64,000 nucleotides of DNA. Origin: a bacterium (lineage in GTDB: Bacteria; Bacillota; Bacilli; Lactobacillales; Streptococcaceae). The stretch is from contig CAJNBY010000002.1 of assembly GCA_905221125.1 (NCBI GenBank), forward strand, positions 1 through 64,000, written 5' to 3'. This document shows positions 17,494-26,953 of the stretch, in pieces. A program made the translations under genes and the position numbers. Positions within the stretch are counted from its first letter, which is position 1; each line of letters opens with the position of its first letter. Under the pieces are notes generated by a model that ran no database searches, was not told where the DNA came from, and worked only from the letters and a program-made list of their open reading frames with translations.

Positions 17494-17645
17494 GAAGCTG
17501 TAGTTGAAAAGCTGCTGCTATGTCATGGAAAGGGGGTGAAAGCCTATCGTCAGTGCAGAAGAATGTAGGCAGTTCAATCTCCTACACGAGGTAGTAGCGG
17601 CCTGACAGAGCCCTGATCTGTTAATCTATGAAAAAGAAGGAATAA
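17494..17645 (+). ncRNA. Unrecognised structured leader between murB and potA (candidate cis-regulatory RNA)
   Basis: This 152-nt gap can form an 8-bp closing helix, GCTGCTGC (17511-17518) with GTAGTAGC (17591-17598). Inside, the segment around TGTAGGC (17564-17570) can pair either with GCCTA (17542-17546) or with CCTACA (17581-17586), two mutually exclusive hairpins. Downstream, TGACAGA (17603-17609) pairs with TCTGTTA (17617-17623). There is no T run, so translational control of potA is likelier than termination. It does not match the T-box, L10 leader or riboswitch consensus sequences I know. Polyamine sensing is only a guess. Confidence 0.4.
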
Positions 17646-17672
17646 ATGACAATTGAAAAAACCAATTATTGA
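17646..17672 (+). CDS. 8-codon ORF overlapping the potA start
   Basis: ATG 17646 opens an 8-codon frame (MTIEKTNY) that ends at TGA 17672, overlapping potA in another frame. AGAAGGA (17635-17641) is 4 nt from this ATG and 11 nt from the potA TTG. It could be a regulatory upstream ORF or a chance ATG. Confidence 0.25.
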   Translation: MTIEKTNY

Positions 17673-18810
17673 ATTCAAAAACGTCTCTAAAGTTTTTGAA
17701 GACAGCAACACCAAGGTTCTCAAAGATATCAACTTTGAGTTGGAAGAAGGGAAATTCTATACCCTTCTAGGCGCATCAGGTTCAGGGAAATCAACTATCC
17801 TTAACATCATTGCAGGTTTACTGGATGCGACGACAGGAGATATCATGCTAGACGGTGTCCGTATCAATGATATTCCAACCAACAAGCGAGACGTCCATAC
17901 GGTCTTCCAATCTTATGCCTTGTTCCCACATATGAATGTGTTTGAAAATGTTGCCTTTCCACTCCGCTTGCGTAAGATAGACAAGAAAGAAATCGAGAAA
18001 CGCGTAGCGGAAGTTCTTAAGATGGTTCAGTTGGAAGGTTACGAAAAACGTTCCATCCGTAAACTCTCTGGAGGACAACGTCAGCGTGTAGCCATTGCCC
18101 GTGCCATCATCAACCAACCCCGTGTGGTCTTGTTGGACGAGCCTTTATCAGCGCTGGACTTGAAATTGCGAACAGACATGCAGTACGAACTGCGTGAACT
18201 GCAACAACGATTAGGCATTACCTTTGTCTTTGTCACTCACGATCAGGAAGAAGCCCTTGCTATGAGTGACTGGATTTTTGTTATGAATGATGGCGAAATT
18301 GTCCAATCAGGAACACCTGTGGACATCTACGATGAGCCTATTAACCACTTTGTTGCGACCTTTATCGGTGAGTCAAATATCTTGCCAGGAACCATGATTG
18401 AGGACTACTTGGTTGAGTTTAACGGCAAACGCTTTGAAGCGGTCGATGGAGGGATGAAGCCAAATGAACCAGTCGAAGTCGTGATTCGTCCAGAAGACTT
18501 GCGGATTACCCTTCCTGAAGAAGGCAAGCTCCAAGTTAAGGTTGATACTCAGCTCTTCCGTGGGGTTCACTATGAAATCATCGCTTATGACGAACTTGGA
18601 AATGAATGGATGATTCACTCAACTCGTAAGGCCATCGTTGGTGAGGAAATCGGTCTGGACTTTGAACCAGAAGACATCCACATCATGCGTCTCAACGAAA
18701 CCGAAGAAGAGTTCGATGCCCGTATCGAGGAGTACGTGGAAATCGAAGAGCAAGAAGCGGGTCTGATCAATGCAATCGAGGAGGAAAGAGATGAAGAAAA
18801 CAAGCTCTAA
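17653..18810 (+). CDS. potA: Spermidine/putrescine ABC transporter ATPase PotA
   Basis: A 385-residue ABC ATPase. Walker A is GASGSGKST, signature LSGGQRQRV, Walker [13 protein letters not shown], switch His in FVTHDQEEA; the C-terminal 130 residues form a regulatory TOBE-type domain. It energises polyamine import with PotB, PotC and PotD. The start is a TTG (MKKPIIEF), matching the pneumococcal protein as I remember it; an out-of-frame ATG sits 7 bp upstream. The long structured gap after murB and the weak start suggest translational control. It overlaps potB by 20 bp. Confidence 0.95.
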   Translation: MKKPIIEFKNVSKVFEDSNTKVLKDINFELEEGKFYTLLGASGSGKSTILNIIAGLLDATTGDIMLDGVRINDIPTNKRDVHTVFQSYALFPHMNVFENVAFPLRLRKIDKKEIEKRVAEVLKMVQLEGYEKRSIRKLSGGQRQRVAIARAIINQPRVVLLDEPLSALDLKLRTDMQYELRELQQRLGITFVFVTHDQEEALAMSDWIFVMNDGEIVQSGTPVDIYDEPINHFVATFIGESNILPGTMIEDYLVEFNGKRFEAVDGGMKPNEPVEVVIRPEDLRITLPEEGKLQVKVDTQLFRGVHYEIIAYDELGNEWMIHSTRKAIVGEEIGLDFEPEDIHIMRLNETEEEFDARIEEYVEIEEQEAGLINAIEEERDEENKL

Positions 18811-19597
18811 ACTCTTTGTAGTGCCCTACATGCTTTGGATTGTTCTCTTTGTGTTGGCACCCTTGGTCTTGATTTTCGGACAATCCTTTTTCAATATCGA
18901 AGGCCAATTCAGTTTAGAAAACTATAAATCTTACTTTGCGTCACAAAACTTGACCTATCTAAAAATGAGTTTCAACTCTGTACTCTATGCAGGAATTGTG
19001 ACCTTTGTAACCCTCCTTATCAGCTATCCAACAGCCCTCTTTTTGACCCGTCTCAAGCACCGTCAACTCTGGCTCATGCTGATTATCTTGCCTACTTGGA
19101 TCAATTTGCTCCTCAAAGCTTATGCCTTTATCGGGATTTTTGGTCAAAATGGTTCTATTAACCGATTCTTGGAATTTATCGGAATCGGTTCGCAACAGTT
19201 GCTCTTTACCGATTTCTCCTTTATCTTTGTCGCAAGCTATATCGAGCTTCCCTTTATGATTTTGCCGATTTTCAATGTCTTGGACGATATGGATAATAAC
19301 CTCATCAATGCCAGCTATGACCTCGGTGCGACCAAGTGGGAAACCTTCCGTCATGTCATCTTCCCTCTATCGATGAATGGAGTGAGAAGTGGGGTTCAGT
19401 CGGTCTTTATCCCAAGTTTGAGTCTCTTCATGCTGACCCGTTTGATCGGTGGGAACCGCGTTATCACCTTGGGGACAGCTATTGAGCAGAACTTCCTAAC
19501 CAATGACAACTACGGTATGGGTTCAACCATCGGTGTGATTCTCATCCTGACCATGTTCATCACCATGTGGGTGACCAAGGAAAGGAGAGAACGATGA
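18791..19597 (+). CDS. potB: Spermidine/putrescine ABC transporter permease PotB
   Basis: A 268-residue permease with six predicted helices, the first at about residues 9-30. The ATPase-docking EAA loop is [23 protein letters not shown] 18791 follows GAGGAAAGAG and gives [15 protein letters not shown]; the frame also runs upstream to 18770 but without a ribosome site. It begins inside potA and its stop overlaps the potC ATG (ATGA), so expression is coupled. It forms the polyamine channel with PotC. Confidence 0.95.
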   Translation: MKKTSSKLFVVPYMLWIVLFVLAPLVLIFGQSFFNIEGQFSLENYKSYFASQNLTYLKMSFNSVLYAGIVTFVTLLISYPTALFLTRLKHRQLWLMLIILPTWINLLLKAYAFIGIFGQNGSINRFLEFIGIGSQQLLFTDFSFIFVASYIELPFMILPIFNVLDDMDNNLINASYDLGATKWETFRHVIFPLSMNGVRSGVQSVFIPSLSLFMLTRLIGGNRVITLGTAIEQNFLTNDNYGMGSTIGVILILTMFITMWVTKERRER

Positions 19598-20367
19598 AAA
19601 AATTTGCCAACCTTTATCTAGGACTGGTCTTTCTTGTCCTCTACCTGCCGATTTTTTATCTGATTGGCTATGCCTTTAATGCAGGCAACGACATGAACAG
19701 TTTTACAGGCTTTAGCTTGAGCCACTTTAAAACCATGTTTGGCGATGGTCGTCTCATGTTGATTGTGACTCAGACCTTTTTCTTGGCCTTTCTGTCAGCC
19801 TTGATTGCGACCATCATCGGGACTTTTGGTGCCATTTACATCTACCAGTCTCGTAAGAAATACCAAGAAGCCTTTCTTTCACTCAATAATATCCTCATGG
19901 TTGCGCCTGACGTTATGATTGGTGCCAGCTTCTTGATTCTCTTTACTCAACTCAAGTTTTCACTTGGCTTTTTGACCGTTCTATCTAGTCATGTGGCTTT
20001 CTCCATTCCTATCGTAGTCTTGATGGTTTTGCCTCGTCTCAAGGAAATGAACGGTGACATGATTCATGCGGCCTATGACTTGGGAGCCAGTCAATTTCAG
20101 ATGTTTAAGGAAATCATGCTTCCTTACCTGACACCGTCTATCATTGCAGGTTATTTCATGGCCTTCACCTATTCGCTGGATGACTTTGCCGTGACCTTCT
20201 TTGTAACGGGAAATGGCTTTTCAACCCTGTCAGTCGAGATTTACTCTCGTGCTCGTAAGGGGATTTCGCTTGAAATCAATGCCCTGTCTGCCCTTGTCTT
20301 TCTCTTTAGTATTATCCTAGTTGTTGGATATTACTTTATCTCACGTGAGAAGGAGGAGCAAGCATGA
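19594..20367 (+). CDS. potC: Spermidine/putrescine ABC transporter permease PotC
   Basis: A 257-residue permease, six predicted helices, first at about residues 7-28. The docking loop is HAAYDLGASQFQMFKEIMLP. The start ATG 19594 overlaps the potB stop (ATGA) and is preceded by AAAGGAGAG. Its stop overlaps potD in the same way. It is the partner of PotB in the polyamine importer. Confidence 0.95.
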   Translation: MKKFANLYLGLVFLVLYLPIFYLIGYAFNAGNDMNSFTGFSLSHFKTMFGDGRLMLIVTQTFFLAFLSALIATIIGTFGAIYIYQSRKKYQEAFLSLNNILMVAPDVMIGASFLILFTQLKFSLGFLTVLSSHVAFSIPIVVLMVLPRLKEMNGDMIHAAYDLGASQFQMFKEIMLPYLTPSIIAGYFMAFTYSLDDFAVTFFVTGNGFSTLSVEIYSRARKGISLEINALSALVFLFSIILVVGYYFISREKEEQA

Positions 20368-21434
20368 AAAAACTCTATTCATTTTTAGCAGGAATTGCTG
20401 CGATTATCCTGGTCTTGTGGGGAATTGCGACTCATTTAGATAGTAAAATCAATAGCCGAGATAGCCAAAAACTGGTTATCTACAACTGGGGGGACTATAT
20501 CGATCCAGAACTCTTGGAGCAATTCACAGAAGAAACAGGAATCCAAGTCCAGTACGAGACCTTTGACTCCAACGAAGCCATGTACACCAAGATCAAGCAG
20601 GGTGGAACAACCTACGATATTGCTATCCCTAGTGAATACATGATCAACAAGATGAAGGACGAAGACCTCTTGGTACCGCTTGACTATTCAAAACTTGAAG
20701 GTCTTGAAAATATCGGACCAGAGTTCCTCAACCAGTCCTTTGACCCAGGTAATAAATTCTCTATCCCTTACTTCTGGGGTACCTTGGGAATTGTCTACAA
20801 TGAAACCATGGTCGATCAAGCACCTGAGCATTGGGATGACCTTTGGAAGCCAGAGTATAAGAACTCTATCATGCTCTTTGATGGGGCGCGTGAGGTATTG
20901 GGACTCGGGCTTAACTCGCTTGGTTACAGCCTCAACTCCAAGGATTCACAGCAGTTGGAAGAGACAGTAGACAAACTCTACAAATTGACTCCAAATATTA
21001 AGGCCATCGTGGCGGACGAGATGAAGGGTTACATGATTCAGAACAATGCTGCTATCGGCGTGACCTTTTCAGGGGAAGCCAGCCAAATGCTAGAAAAAAA
21101 TGAAAATCTACGCTATGTGGTACCGACAGAGGCCAGCAACCTTTGGTTTGACAATATGGTCATTCCCAAAACAGTCAAAAACCAAGACGCAGCCTATGCC
21201 TTTATCAATTTTATGTTGAAACCCGAAAATGCTCTAAAAAATGCGGAGTATGTCGGCTATTCAACACCAAACCTACCAGCTAAGGAATTGCTCCCAGAGG
21301 AGAAAAAAGAAGACAAAGCCTTCTATCCTGATGCTGAAACCATGAAACACCTAGAAGTTTATGAAAAATTTGACCATAAATGGACAGGAAAATATAGCGA
21401 CCTCTTCCTACAGTTTAAAATGTATCGGAAGTAG
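20364..21434 (+). CDS. potD: Spermidine/putrescine-binding protein PotD
   Basis: A 356-residue extracytoplasmic binding protein. An N-terminal hydrophobic segment (about residues 5-23) is present, but no lipobox Cys, so it would be held by an uncleaved anchor or released by signal peptidase I. Polyamine-binding landmarks are VIYNWGDYIDPE, SEYMINKMKDEDLL, YFWGTLGIVYNE and NLWFDNMVIP. It overlaps potC by 4 bp and ends the operon. PotD is a known surface antigen in pneumococcus. A strong terminator follows 15 bp later. Confidence 0.95.
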   Translation: MKKLYSFLAGIAAIILVLWGIATHLDSKINSRDSQKLVIYNWGDYIDPELLEQFTEETGIQVQYETFDSNEAMYTKIKQGGTTYDIAIPSEYMINKMKDEDLLVPLDYSKLEGLENIGPEFLNQSFDPGNKFSIPYFWGTLGIVYNETMVDQAPEHWDDLWKPEYKNSIMLFDGAREVLGLGLNSLGYSLNSKDSQQLEETVDKLYKLTPNIKAIVADEMKGYMIQNNAAIGVTFSGEASQMLEKNENLRYVVPTEASNLWFDNMVIPKTVKNQDAAYAFINFMLKPENALKNAEYVGYSTPNLPAKELLPEEKKEDKAFYPDAETMKHLEVYEKFDHKWTGKYSDLFLQFKMYRK

Positions 21435-21448
21435 GAGCTAAACGGATG

Positions 21449-21478
21449 AAAACGAATCAGTCAGCTGGTTCGTTTTTT
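21449..21478 (+). terminator. Terminator of murB-potABCD
   Basis: AAAACGAATCA pairs with TGGTTCGTTTT (one T-G pair), 6-nt loop, ending in TTTTTT. Confidence 0.88.
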
Positions 21479-21520
21479 AATAGAAGTCAGCTTTTATAGC
21501 CATATCTTTTTCTATTCTAG

Positions 21521-21549
21521 TTGCTTATTTTCTTGCCTAGTAGTATACT
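21521..21549 (+). promoter_or_regulatory. Promoter of the small membrane protein gene
   Basis: TTGCTT (21521-21526), 17-bp spacer, TATACT (21544-21549). It supports the 83-residue ORF at 21582 being transcribed on its own. Confidence 0.6.
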
Positions 21550-21581
21550 AAGCTTAATCTTACAGAAAGCGGTAACAAATA

Positions 21582-21833
21582 ATGAAAATGTCTACTTTTT
21601 TCAAAAAATTTTTTTGGCCAGCCTTTTTGACTGTTCAGCAAACTGTTATACTATTCTCTCTAAAGGATGGTTTGGATCGACAATACCTAACAACTGATTC
21701 CATACATTTGGTGATAGGGTTCTTTATATTTGTAAATATTTTCGAAGCTATCTTTAACAATTCAAAACTTTGGAATAAAAGTTGGGATAAAAAGAGTGAT
21801 AGCAGTAAGAAAAAATATATTCTGAAAAAGTAA
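21582..21833 (+). CDS. Small hypothetical membrane protein
   Basis: An 83-residue protein with two predicted helices (about residues 10-26 and 41-58) and a very basic C-terminus ending KKKYILKK. I do not recognise a family. The ribosome site is weak (AGAAAGCGG); two close ATGs (21582, 21588) are possible. A promoter lies just upstream, and the downstream T-box has its own promoter, so it is probably monocistronic. It could be a real small membrane protein of this group or a decayed gene; coding confidence is moderate. Confidence 0.5.
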   Translation: MKMSTFFKKFFWPAFLTVQQTVILFSLKDGLDRQYLTTDSIHLVIGFFIFVNIFEAIFNNSKLWNKSWDKKSDSSKKKYILKK

Positions 21834-21878
21834 TCTGAGATGTAGGAAATGGGTTATTTAAATGGGTATCATTTCCAG

Positions 21879-21907
21879 TTGACGCAGACTTAAAAAAACG
21901 TTATAAT
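21879..21907 (+). promoter_or_regulatory. Promoter of the T-box leader
   Basis: TTGACG (21879-21884), 17-bp spacer, TATAAT (21902-21907); transcript start expected near 21914. Confidence 0.85.
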
Positions 21908-21913
21908 AAAAAA

Positions 21914-22098
21914 GTTGAGAATTGATTTTCAGTTGTCTTAGTCCAGAGAAATGGCGGTGCTGCGAGCCATCTAAGCTAGGAAGTCATGCTACTCAATTTA
22001 ACAATTGCATAAGAATAAGAGAATGACAAGTTCATTGAATGAAGGTGGTACCGCGGTTTTTCGCCCTTCGTGATATGAGCTTGTCTTTTGATTTTTTG
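21914..22098 (+). ncRNA. T-box leader, alanine specific
   Basis: The T-box core AAGGTGGTACCGCGG is at 22042-22056. The Stem I apical region is ATGGC-GGTGCTGCGA-GCCAT. The specifier codon is most likely GCT (Ala) at 21988-21990, followed by A as usual, next to CTCAA, which pairs with the TTGAG near the 5' end. The terminator helix is GACAAGTTCAT (22025-22035) with ATGAGCTTGTC (22075-22085) and a T-rich tail. Uncharged tRNA-Ala would favour the antiterminator and switch on the downstream gene and alaS. Confidence 0.92.
22025..22097 (+). terminator. T-box regulated attenuator
   Basis: An 11-bp outer helix (one U-G) plus an inner GAAGG/CCTTC helix, followed by TTTTGATTTTTT. The T-box sequence is inside this hairpin, so terminator and antiterminator are mutually exclusive. 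Confidence 0.88.
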
Positions 22099-22107
22099 GA
22101 GGTGTTG

Positions 22108-22593
22108 ATGAAAACATTTCTTGTCAAACAAAAGTTTCGTCTTGGAGGCGAACGCTTCACTATCAAGGATGACAGGGGAGAAATCGCCTATCAGGTGGAG
22201 GGATCATTTTTTAAAATTCCCAAAACCTTTACTATCTATGATGCATTTGGTAACCAAGTCAGTGAGATTAGTAAAGAGATTTGGACTCTACTTCCTCGTT
22301 TTGAGATTCAGCTTCAGGACGGATCGAGTTTTGTCATTCGTAAGAAGTTGACCTTCTGGCGAGATAAGTATGAGTTTGATAATCTGGGGCTTCGTATCGA
22401 GGGCAATATCTGGGATTTGAATTTCAAATTGCTGGATGATCGCGATCAGTTGATTGCGGAAATCAGGAAAGAACTCTTCCATCTGACCTCTACCTATACC
22501 GTAACGGTTCTTGAGGATGCTTATGCAGACCTAGTCATTTCCCTCTGTGTCGCGATTGACTATGTGGAAATGCTGGAAAGCCAATCACATTAA
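22108..22593 (+). CDS. LURP-one-related (YxjI-like) protein
   Basis: A 161-residue soluble protein of the LURP-one-related/Tubby-like fold, recognised by MKTFLVKQKFRLGGERFTI and KDDRGEIAYQVEGSFFKIPK. The role of bacterial members is not established. The frame is open from an ATG at 22039, but that lies inside the T-box core; ATG 22108, after TTGGAGGTGTTG, is the real start. It sits directly between the alanine T-box and alaS (21 bp before alaS), so its expression should follow alanine tRNA charging. Why such a protein is under that control is unknown. Confidence 0.85.
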   Translation: MKTFLVKQKFRLGGERFTIKDDRGEIAYQVEGSFFKIPKTFTIYDAFGNQVSEISKEIWTLLPRFEIQLQDGSSFVIRKKLTFWRDKYEFDNLGLRIEGNIWDLNFKLLDDRDQLIAEIRKELFHLTSTYTVTVLEDAYADLVISLCVAIDYVEMLESQSH

Positions 22594-22614
22594 ACAAGTA
22601 AATAAGGAGACAAT

Positions 22615-25233
22615 ATGAAACAACTATCTAGTGCACAAGTACGCCAAATGTGGCTTGATTTCTGGGCGACTAAAGGTCACTCAGTAGAACCATCAGTGAG
22701 TTTGGTTCCTGTAAATGATCCAACTCTTTTGTGGATTAATTCTGGGGTAGCAACCCTTAAGAAATACTTTGACGGGACTATTATCCCTGAAAATCCACGT
22801 ATTACCAATGCACAAAAAGCTATTCGTACTAACGACATCGAAAACGTAGGGAAGACTGCGCGTCACCATACCATGTTTGAAATGTTGGGGAACTTCTCTA
22901 TCGGGGATTACTTCCGTGACGAAGCTATCACTTGGGCTTATGAGCTTTTGACAAGCCCAGAATGGTTTGACTTCCCTGCTGAAAAACTTTACATGACTTA
23001 CTATCCAGATGATAAAGATTCTTACAACCGCTGGATTGAAGTAGGAGTGGATCCAAGTCACTTGATTCCAATCGAGGACAACTTCTGGGAAATTGGTGCA
23101 GGACCTTCTGGACCAGATACAGAAATCTTCTTTGACCGTGGAGAGGCTTTTGACCCAGAAAATATCGGTCTTCGTCTCCTTGCAGAAGATATCGAAAACG
23201 ACCGTTATATCGAAATCTGGAACATCGTTTTGTCACAATTTAACGCGGATCCTGCTGTTCCTCGTAGCGAGTACAAGGAATTGCCACACAAGAACATTGA
23301 TACGGGCGCTGGTTTGGAGCGTTTGGTAGCGGTTATCCAAGGGGCTAAGACTAACTTTGAAACAGACCTCTTCATGCCAATCATTCGTGAAGTGGAGAAA
23401 TTGTCTGGTAAGGTTTATGACCAAGATGGCGACAACATGAGCTTCAAGGTCATCGCTGACCACATTCGTTCTTTGTCATTTGCCATCGGTGATGGTGCCC
23501 TTCCAGGAAATGAAGGTCGTGGTTATGTCCTTCGTCGTCTCCTTCGTCGTGCTTCTATGCATGGTCAAAAATTGGGTATCAACGAGCCTTTCCTTTACAA
23601 ACTCGTTCCAACTGTTGGTAAGATCATGGAAAGCTACTACCCAGAAGTGCTTGAAAAACGTGACTTTATCGAAAAAATCGTTAAGAGCGAGGAAGAGTCA
23701 TTTGCTCGTACTCTTCACTCAGGTCAACACTTTGCCCAAGGCATCGTAGCTGACTTGAAAGAAAAAGGTCAATCTGTCATTGCAGGTTCAGATGTTTTCA
23801 AACTTTATGATACTTATGGATTCCCAGTTGAATTGACTGAAGAAATCGCTGAAGAAGCTGGCATGACTGTAGACCGTGAAGGTTTTGAAGCAGCCATGAA
23901 AGAACAGCAAGAACGCGCGCGTGCGTCAGCTGTCAAGGGTGGCTCAATGGGTATGCAAAATGAAACCCTTCAAAACATCACTGTAGAAAGTGTATTCAAC
24001 TACAATGCTAGCCAATTGTCTTCTAAATTGGTGGCTATCGTGGCTGACAATGCAGAAGTAGAAGCTGTGTCAGAAGGAACGGCCTCTCTTATCTTTGCGG
24101 AAACGCCATTCTACGCTGAAATGGGTGGACAGGTAGCTGACCACGGACAAATCTTGGATGAGTCAGGCAAGGTCGTGGCTACTGTGACAAATGTTCAAAA
24201 AGCTCCAAACGGACAAGCTCTTCACACTGTTGAAGTCCTTGCACCGCTTGCCTTGAACCAAGAATATACCTTAGCAATCGATACTAATCGTCGTCACCGT
24301 GTCATGAAAAACCACACTGCGACTCACTTGCTTCACGCTGCCCTTCACAATATCCTTGGAAATCATGCGACACAAGCAGGTTCTCTTAACGAAGTTGAAT
24401 TCCTTCGCTTTGACTTTACTCATTTCCAAGCGGTAACCGCTGAAGAATTGCGTGCGATTGAACAGCAAGTCAACGAGAAAATCTGGGAAGCTCTTGAAGT
24501 GAAGACAGTTGAAACAGATATTGACACTGCCAAGGAAATGGGAGCTATGGCCCTCTTTGGTGAGAAATACGGCAAGGAAGTCCGTGTTGTTACTATCGGT
24601 GACTACTCTATCGAGCTTTGTGGTGGTACCCACGTTGGTAATACTTCTGAGATTGGTCTCTTCAAGATCGTCAAAGAAGAAGGAATCGGATCAGGAACGC
24701 GTCGTATCTTGGCAGTGACTGGTAAGGAAGCCTTTGAAGCCTACCGTGAACAAGAAGACGCTCTTAAAGCTGTCGCAGCAACCCTTAAAGCACCTCAACT
24801 TAAAGAAGTACCTCACAAGGTGGAAGGACTTCAAGAACAACTTCGTCAACTTCAAAAAGAAAATGCTGAGTTGAAAGAAAAAGCCGCAGCTGCAGCCGCA
24901 GGCGACATCTTCAAGGATGTTAAGGAAGTCAACGGTCACCGTTACATTGCTAGTCAAGTGTCTGTATCAGATGCCGGTGCCCTTCGTACCTTTGCAGATA
25001 ATTGGAAACAAAAAGACTACTCTGACTTGCTTGTCCTAGTTGCTGCTATCGGTGACAAAGTCAATGTTCTTGTAGCAAGTAAAACAAAAGACCTTCATGC
25101 AGGAAACCTTGTCAAAGAATTGGCACCAATCGTCGATGGACGTGGTGGTGGTAAACCAGACATAGCTATGGCAGGAGGAAGCAACCAAGCTAAAATCCAA
25201 GAATTGTTGGATGCGGTAGAAGGTAAATTGTAA
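22615..25233 (+). CDS. alaS: Alanyl-tRNA synthetase
   Basis: An 872-residue class II synthetase of normal length. The N-terminal catalytic domain has [17 protein letters not shown] and the motif 2 region [19 protein letters not shown]. The editing domain carries the zinc motif [11 protein letters not shown] and, later, [15 protein letters not shown]. The C-terminal C-Ala domain ends with [15 protein letters not shown]. It charges tRNA-Ala and clears Ser/Gly mischarging. The AATAAGGAGAC ribosome site is strong. It is controlled by the T-box upstream of the preceding gene. Confidence 0.97.
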   Translation: MKQLSSAQVRQMWLDFWATKGHSVEPSVSLVPVNDPTLLWINSGVATLKKYFDGTIIPENPRITNAQKAIRTNDIENVGKTARHHTMFEMLGNFSIGDYFRDEAITWAYELLTSPEWFDFPAEKLYMTYYPDDKDSYNRWIEVGVDPSHLIPIEDNFWEIGAGPSGPDTEIFFDRGEAFDPENIGLRLLAEDIENDRYIEIWNIVLSQFNADPAVPRSEYKELPHKNIDTGAGLERLVAVIQGAKTNFETDLFMPIIREVEKLSGKVYDQDGDNMSFKVIADHIRSLSFAIGDGALPGNEGRGYVLRRLLRRASMHGQKLGINEPFLYKLVPTVGKIMESYYPEVLEKRDFIEKIVKSEEESFARTLHSGQHFAQGIVADLKEKGQSVIAGSDVFKLYDTYGFPVELTEEIAEEAGMTVDREGFEAAMKEQQERARASAVKGGSMGMQNETLQNITVESVFNYNASQLSSKLVAIVADNAEVEAVSEGTASLIFAETPFYAEMGGQVADHGQILDESGKVVATVTNVQKAPNGQALHTVEVLAPLALNQEYTLAIDTNRRHRVMKNHTATHLLHAALHNILGNHATQAGSLNEVEFLRFDFTHFQAVTAEELRAIEQQVNEKIWEALEVKTVETDIDTAKEMGAMALFGEKYGKEVRVVTIGDYSIELCGGTHVGNTSEIGLFKIVKEEGIGSGTRRILAVTGKEAFEAYREQEDALKAVAATLKAPQLKEVPHKVEGLQEQLRQLQKENAELKEKAAAAAAGDIFKDVKEVNGHRYIASQVSVSDAGALRTFADNWKQKDYSDLLVLVAAIGDKVNVLVASKTKDLHAGNLVKELAPIVDGRGGGKPDIAMAGGSNQAKIQELLDAVEGKL

Positions 25234-25239
25234 GAAAAC

Positions 25240-25270
25240 AAAGATCTATCCATTTGGGTAGGTCTTTTTC
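25240..25270 (+). terminator. alaS terminator
   Basis: AAAGATCTATCC pairs with GGGTAGGTCTTT (two G-T pairs), 4-nt loop ATTT, then T run. Confidence 0.88.
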
Positions 25271-25273
25271 ATA

Positions 25274-25305
25274 CTTAAAAAGCCAAATCCGCTTAGATTT
25301 GGCTT
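25274..25305 (-). terminator. Amylase terminator
   Basis: AAGCCAAATC (25280-25289) pairs with GATTTGGCTT (25296-25305). On the minus strand the hairpin is followed by TTTTTAAG, so it belongs to the amylase gene. Confidence 0.82.
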
Positions 25306-25320
25306 GGTTGTCATTAGCTA

Positions 25321-26775
25321 TTAGATTGTATTGACTGCCCAGACACTTACCGAAGCAGCTGAGACTGGAAATTGTCCATAACCTTCTTCATCAATTGTAA
25401 CTTGATCTTGGTGGTTGCCAAGTAAGTCTACAAAGGTTTGGTTAGCCCATTCTTGACCGACAAACATTGACTTGCTGTTTTCTTGGTCATTTGAGATAAG
25501 GACTGCGATTGGGGATTGATTTTCAGCACCTGAACGGACCCAACCGATACAGTTTGCGTCATCAAAGTAGTCTGTTTGCTCTCCATAGGCCGAGTCTTTT
25601 CGGATGGCTAGGAGGCGGTCAAGGACTTCTTTGAAATCTTGTTGAGCATACTGCCCTGAAATCCCATAGTAGTCTCCGTAAAAGACACATGGCAGTCCAT
25701 TTTGGCGTAATAGAATAAGGGCATAGGCTGCTGGTTTGAACCATTCTTCAACAGTTGATTCGAGGGCTTGTCCTCGTTGGGTATCATGGTTGTCGACAAA
25801 GGTTACAGCCTTGTCGGGCTTGAGTTCAACCAAGCTATCCGTGAAAATGCCACGAAGGTCATAGTTTGAACCAGCTCGGCTAGCATCAAAGAGATTCTGG
25901 TGGAGTCGAACATCGACAAGGTCAAAGCGTTCTTCTGTTTTTTCAAGATAGTCTAGGTTGGCTTCTTTGTCAGGGTTCCAAAATTCACCAAAAACATAGA
26001 AATCCTCACCGTATTTTTCCTTCATATCGCGGATGAAATTGCGCATAAAGAAGGAGTCGATGTGTTTGACGGCATCTAAGCGGAAACCAGCAATACCAGT
26101 TGTTTCCATGAACCAGTCAGCCCAGTCATAGATATTTTTGATGACTTCAGGGTGTTTAAAGTCTAGGTCGGCATACATGAGATAGTCGTAGTTACCGTTT
26201 TCATTATCGACCAATTCCTCGTTGGCCCAGCCCTTGTTGTCTCCTTGAATCAGGTAAATCCCAGATTTACGGCGTTTGGCATCGTAGTCTGTACCTGTGA
26301 AGTGGTACCAGTGCCAGTGGAAGTCATTGTAGGTATCTTGGCGACCATCGAAGGTAAAGCTAGTCCATCCATTGATGGTGAAAGGTTCTCCAAGCTCCAC
26401 TGTACGATCTACAGGGTCCACTTCGATAACCTGAAAGGCTTCCATGTGATCGGCTGCAGCCTTGTGGTTGAGTACCACATCGGCCATAGGTTGAATTCCT
26501 TGCGCTTTTAGGGCTTGAATGGCTTGAAGATAGTCTTCTTTAAAACCATACTTGGTGCGGACAGTCCCTTTTTGGTTGAACTCACCAAGGTCGAATAAGT
26601 CATAGACTCCATAGCCGACATCTTTTTCATTGGTAGCTTTGAAAGCTGGTGGCATCCAGACGTGACTAATCCCCAGATCAGCTAGGTGTGGAGCATCTTC
26701 AGCCAGACGCGTCCATTGCTGGCCGTCGTGGGGCAGATACCATTCAAAGTATTGCATGAGTGTTTGATTTTGCAT
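25321..26775 (-). CDS. Cytoplasmic alpha-amylase (GH13)
   Basis: A 484-residue glycoside hydrolase family 13 enzyme without a signal peptide, so intracellular. Conserved region I is MADVVLNHKA, region II GFRLDAVKHID with the nucleophile Asp, region III FGEFW with the acid Glu, region IV FVDNHDTQ. It resembles the liquefying bacterial amylases of the BAN/BLA type (GH13_5). Its likely job is to cut imported maltodextrins or stored glycogen-like glucans. It has a catabolite/maltose-type operator over its -35, suggesting repression in glucose. It is transcribed alone, convergent with alaS. Confidence 0.93.
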   Translation of the reverse strand: MQNQTLMQYFEWYLPHDGQQWTRLAEDAPHLADLGISHVWMPPAFKATNEKDVGYGVYDLFDLGEFNQKGTVRTKYGFKEDYLQAIQALKAQGIQPMADVVLNHKAAADHMEAFQVIEVDPVDRTVELGEPFTINGWTSFTFDGRQDTYNDFHWHWYHFTGTDYDAKRRKSGIYLIQGDNKGWANEELVDNENGNYDYLMYADLDFKHPEVIKNIYDWADWFMETTGIAGFRLDAVKHIDSFFMRNFIRDMKEKYGEDFYVFGEFWNPDKEANLDYLEKTEERFDLVDVRLHQNLFDASRAGSNYDLRGIFTDSLVELKPDKAVTFVDNHDTQRGQALESTVEEWFKPAAYALILLRQNGLPCVFYGDYYGISGQYAQQDFKEVLDRLLAIRKDSAYGEQTDYFDDANCIGWVRSGAENQSPIAVLISNDQENSKSMFVGQEWANQTFVDLLGNHQDQVTIDEEGYGQFPVSAASVSVWAVNTI

Positions 26776-26808
26776 TGTTTTTCCTCTTACTTGTCAATCT
26801 TGTTCTTT

Positions 26809-26838
26809 ATTCTATCATAAAGTATCTCCTAACGCAAA
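26809..26838 (-). promoter_or_regulatory. Amylase promoter
   Basis: On the minus strand: TTGCGT (26833-26838), 18-bp spacer, TAGAAT (26809-26814). The -35 is embedded in the palindromic operator. Confidence 0.6.
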
Positions 26839-26848
26839 CGTTTGCGTA
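26833..26848. promoter_or_regulatory. LacI-family operator (CcpA or MalR type)
   Basis: ACGCAAACGTTTGCGT is a perfect 16-bp palindrome, as bound by MalR or CcpA. Its overlap with the amylase -35 implies repression by steric block. The maltodextrin-related target favours MalR, but cre sites look alike. Confidence 0.8.
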
Positions 26849-26953
26849 AAATAGAAGAAAACTATTTTAACGATTTAAGATAAAGTGTTGATTTTTTTGT
26901 ATCAAAGTGCTAGTATAATGGTATATAAAACAGATAAAGATAGGAGTTGTCCC

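Noticed and set aside
17564..17590. tRNA-like TTCAATC loop in the potA leader
   Set aside because: The flanking bases cannot make a T-arm and no acceptor or anticodon arm is found.
22039..22107. ATG 22039 as start of the LURP-one gene
   Set aside because: It sits in the conserved T-box core; ATG 22108 has a proper ribosome site.
22821..22828. Reverse-strand TACGAATA inside alaS
   Set aside because: Internal to a coding region and consistent with chance; it shows the base rate for the box noted at 52117.
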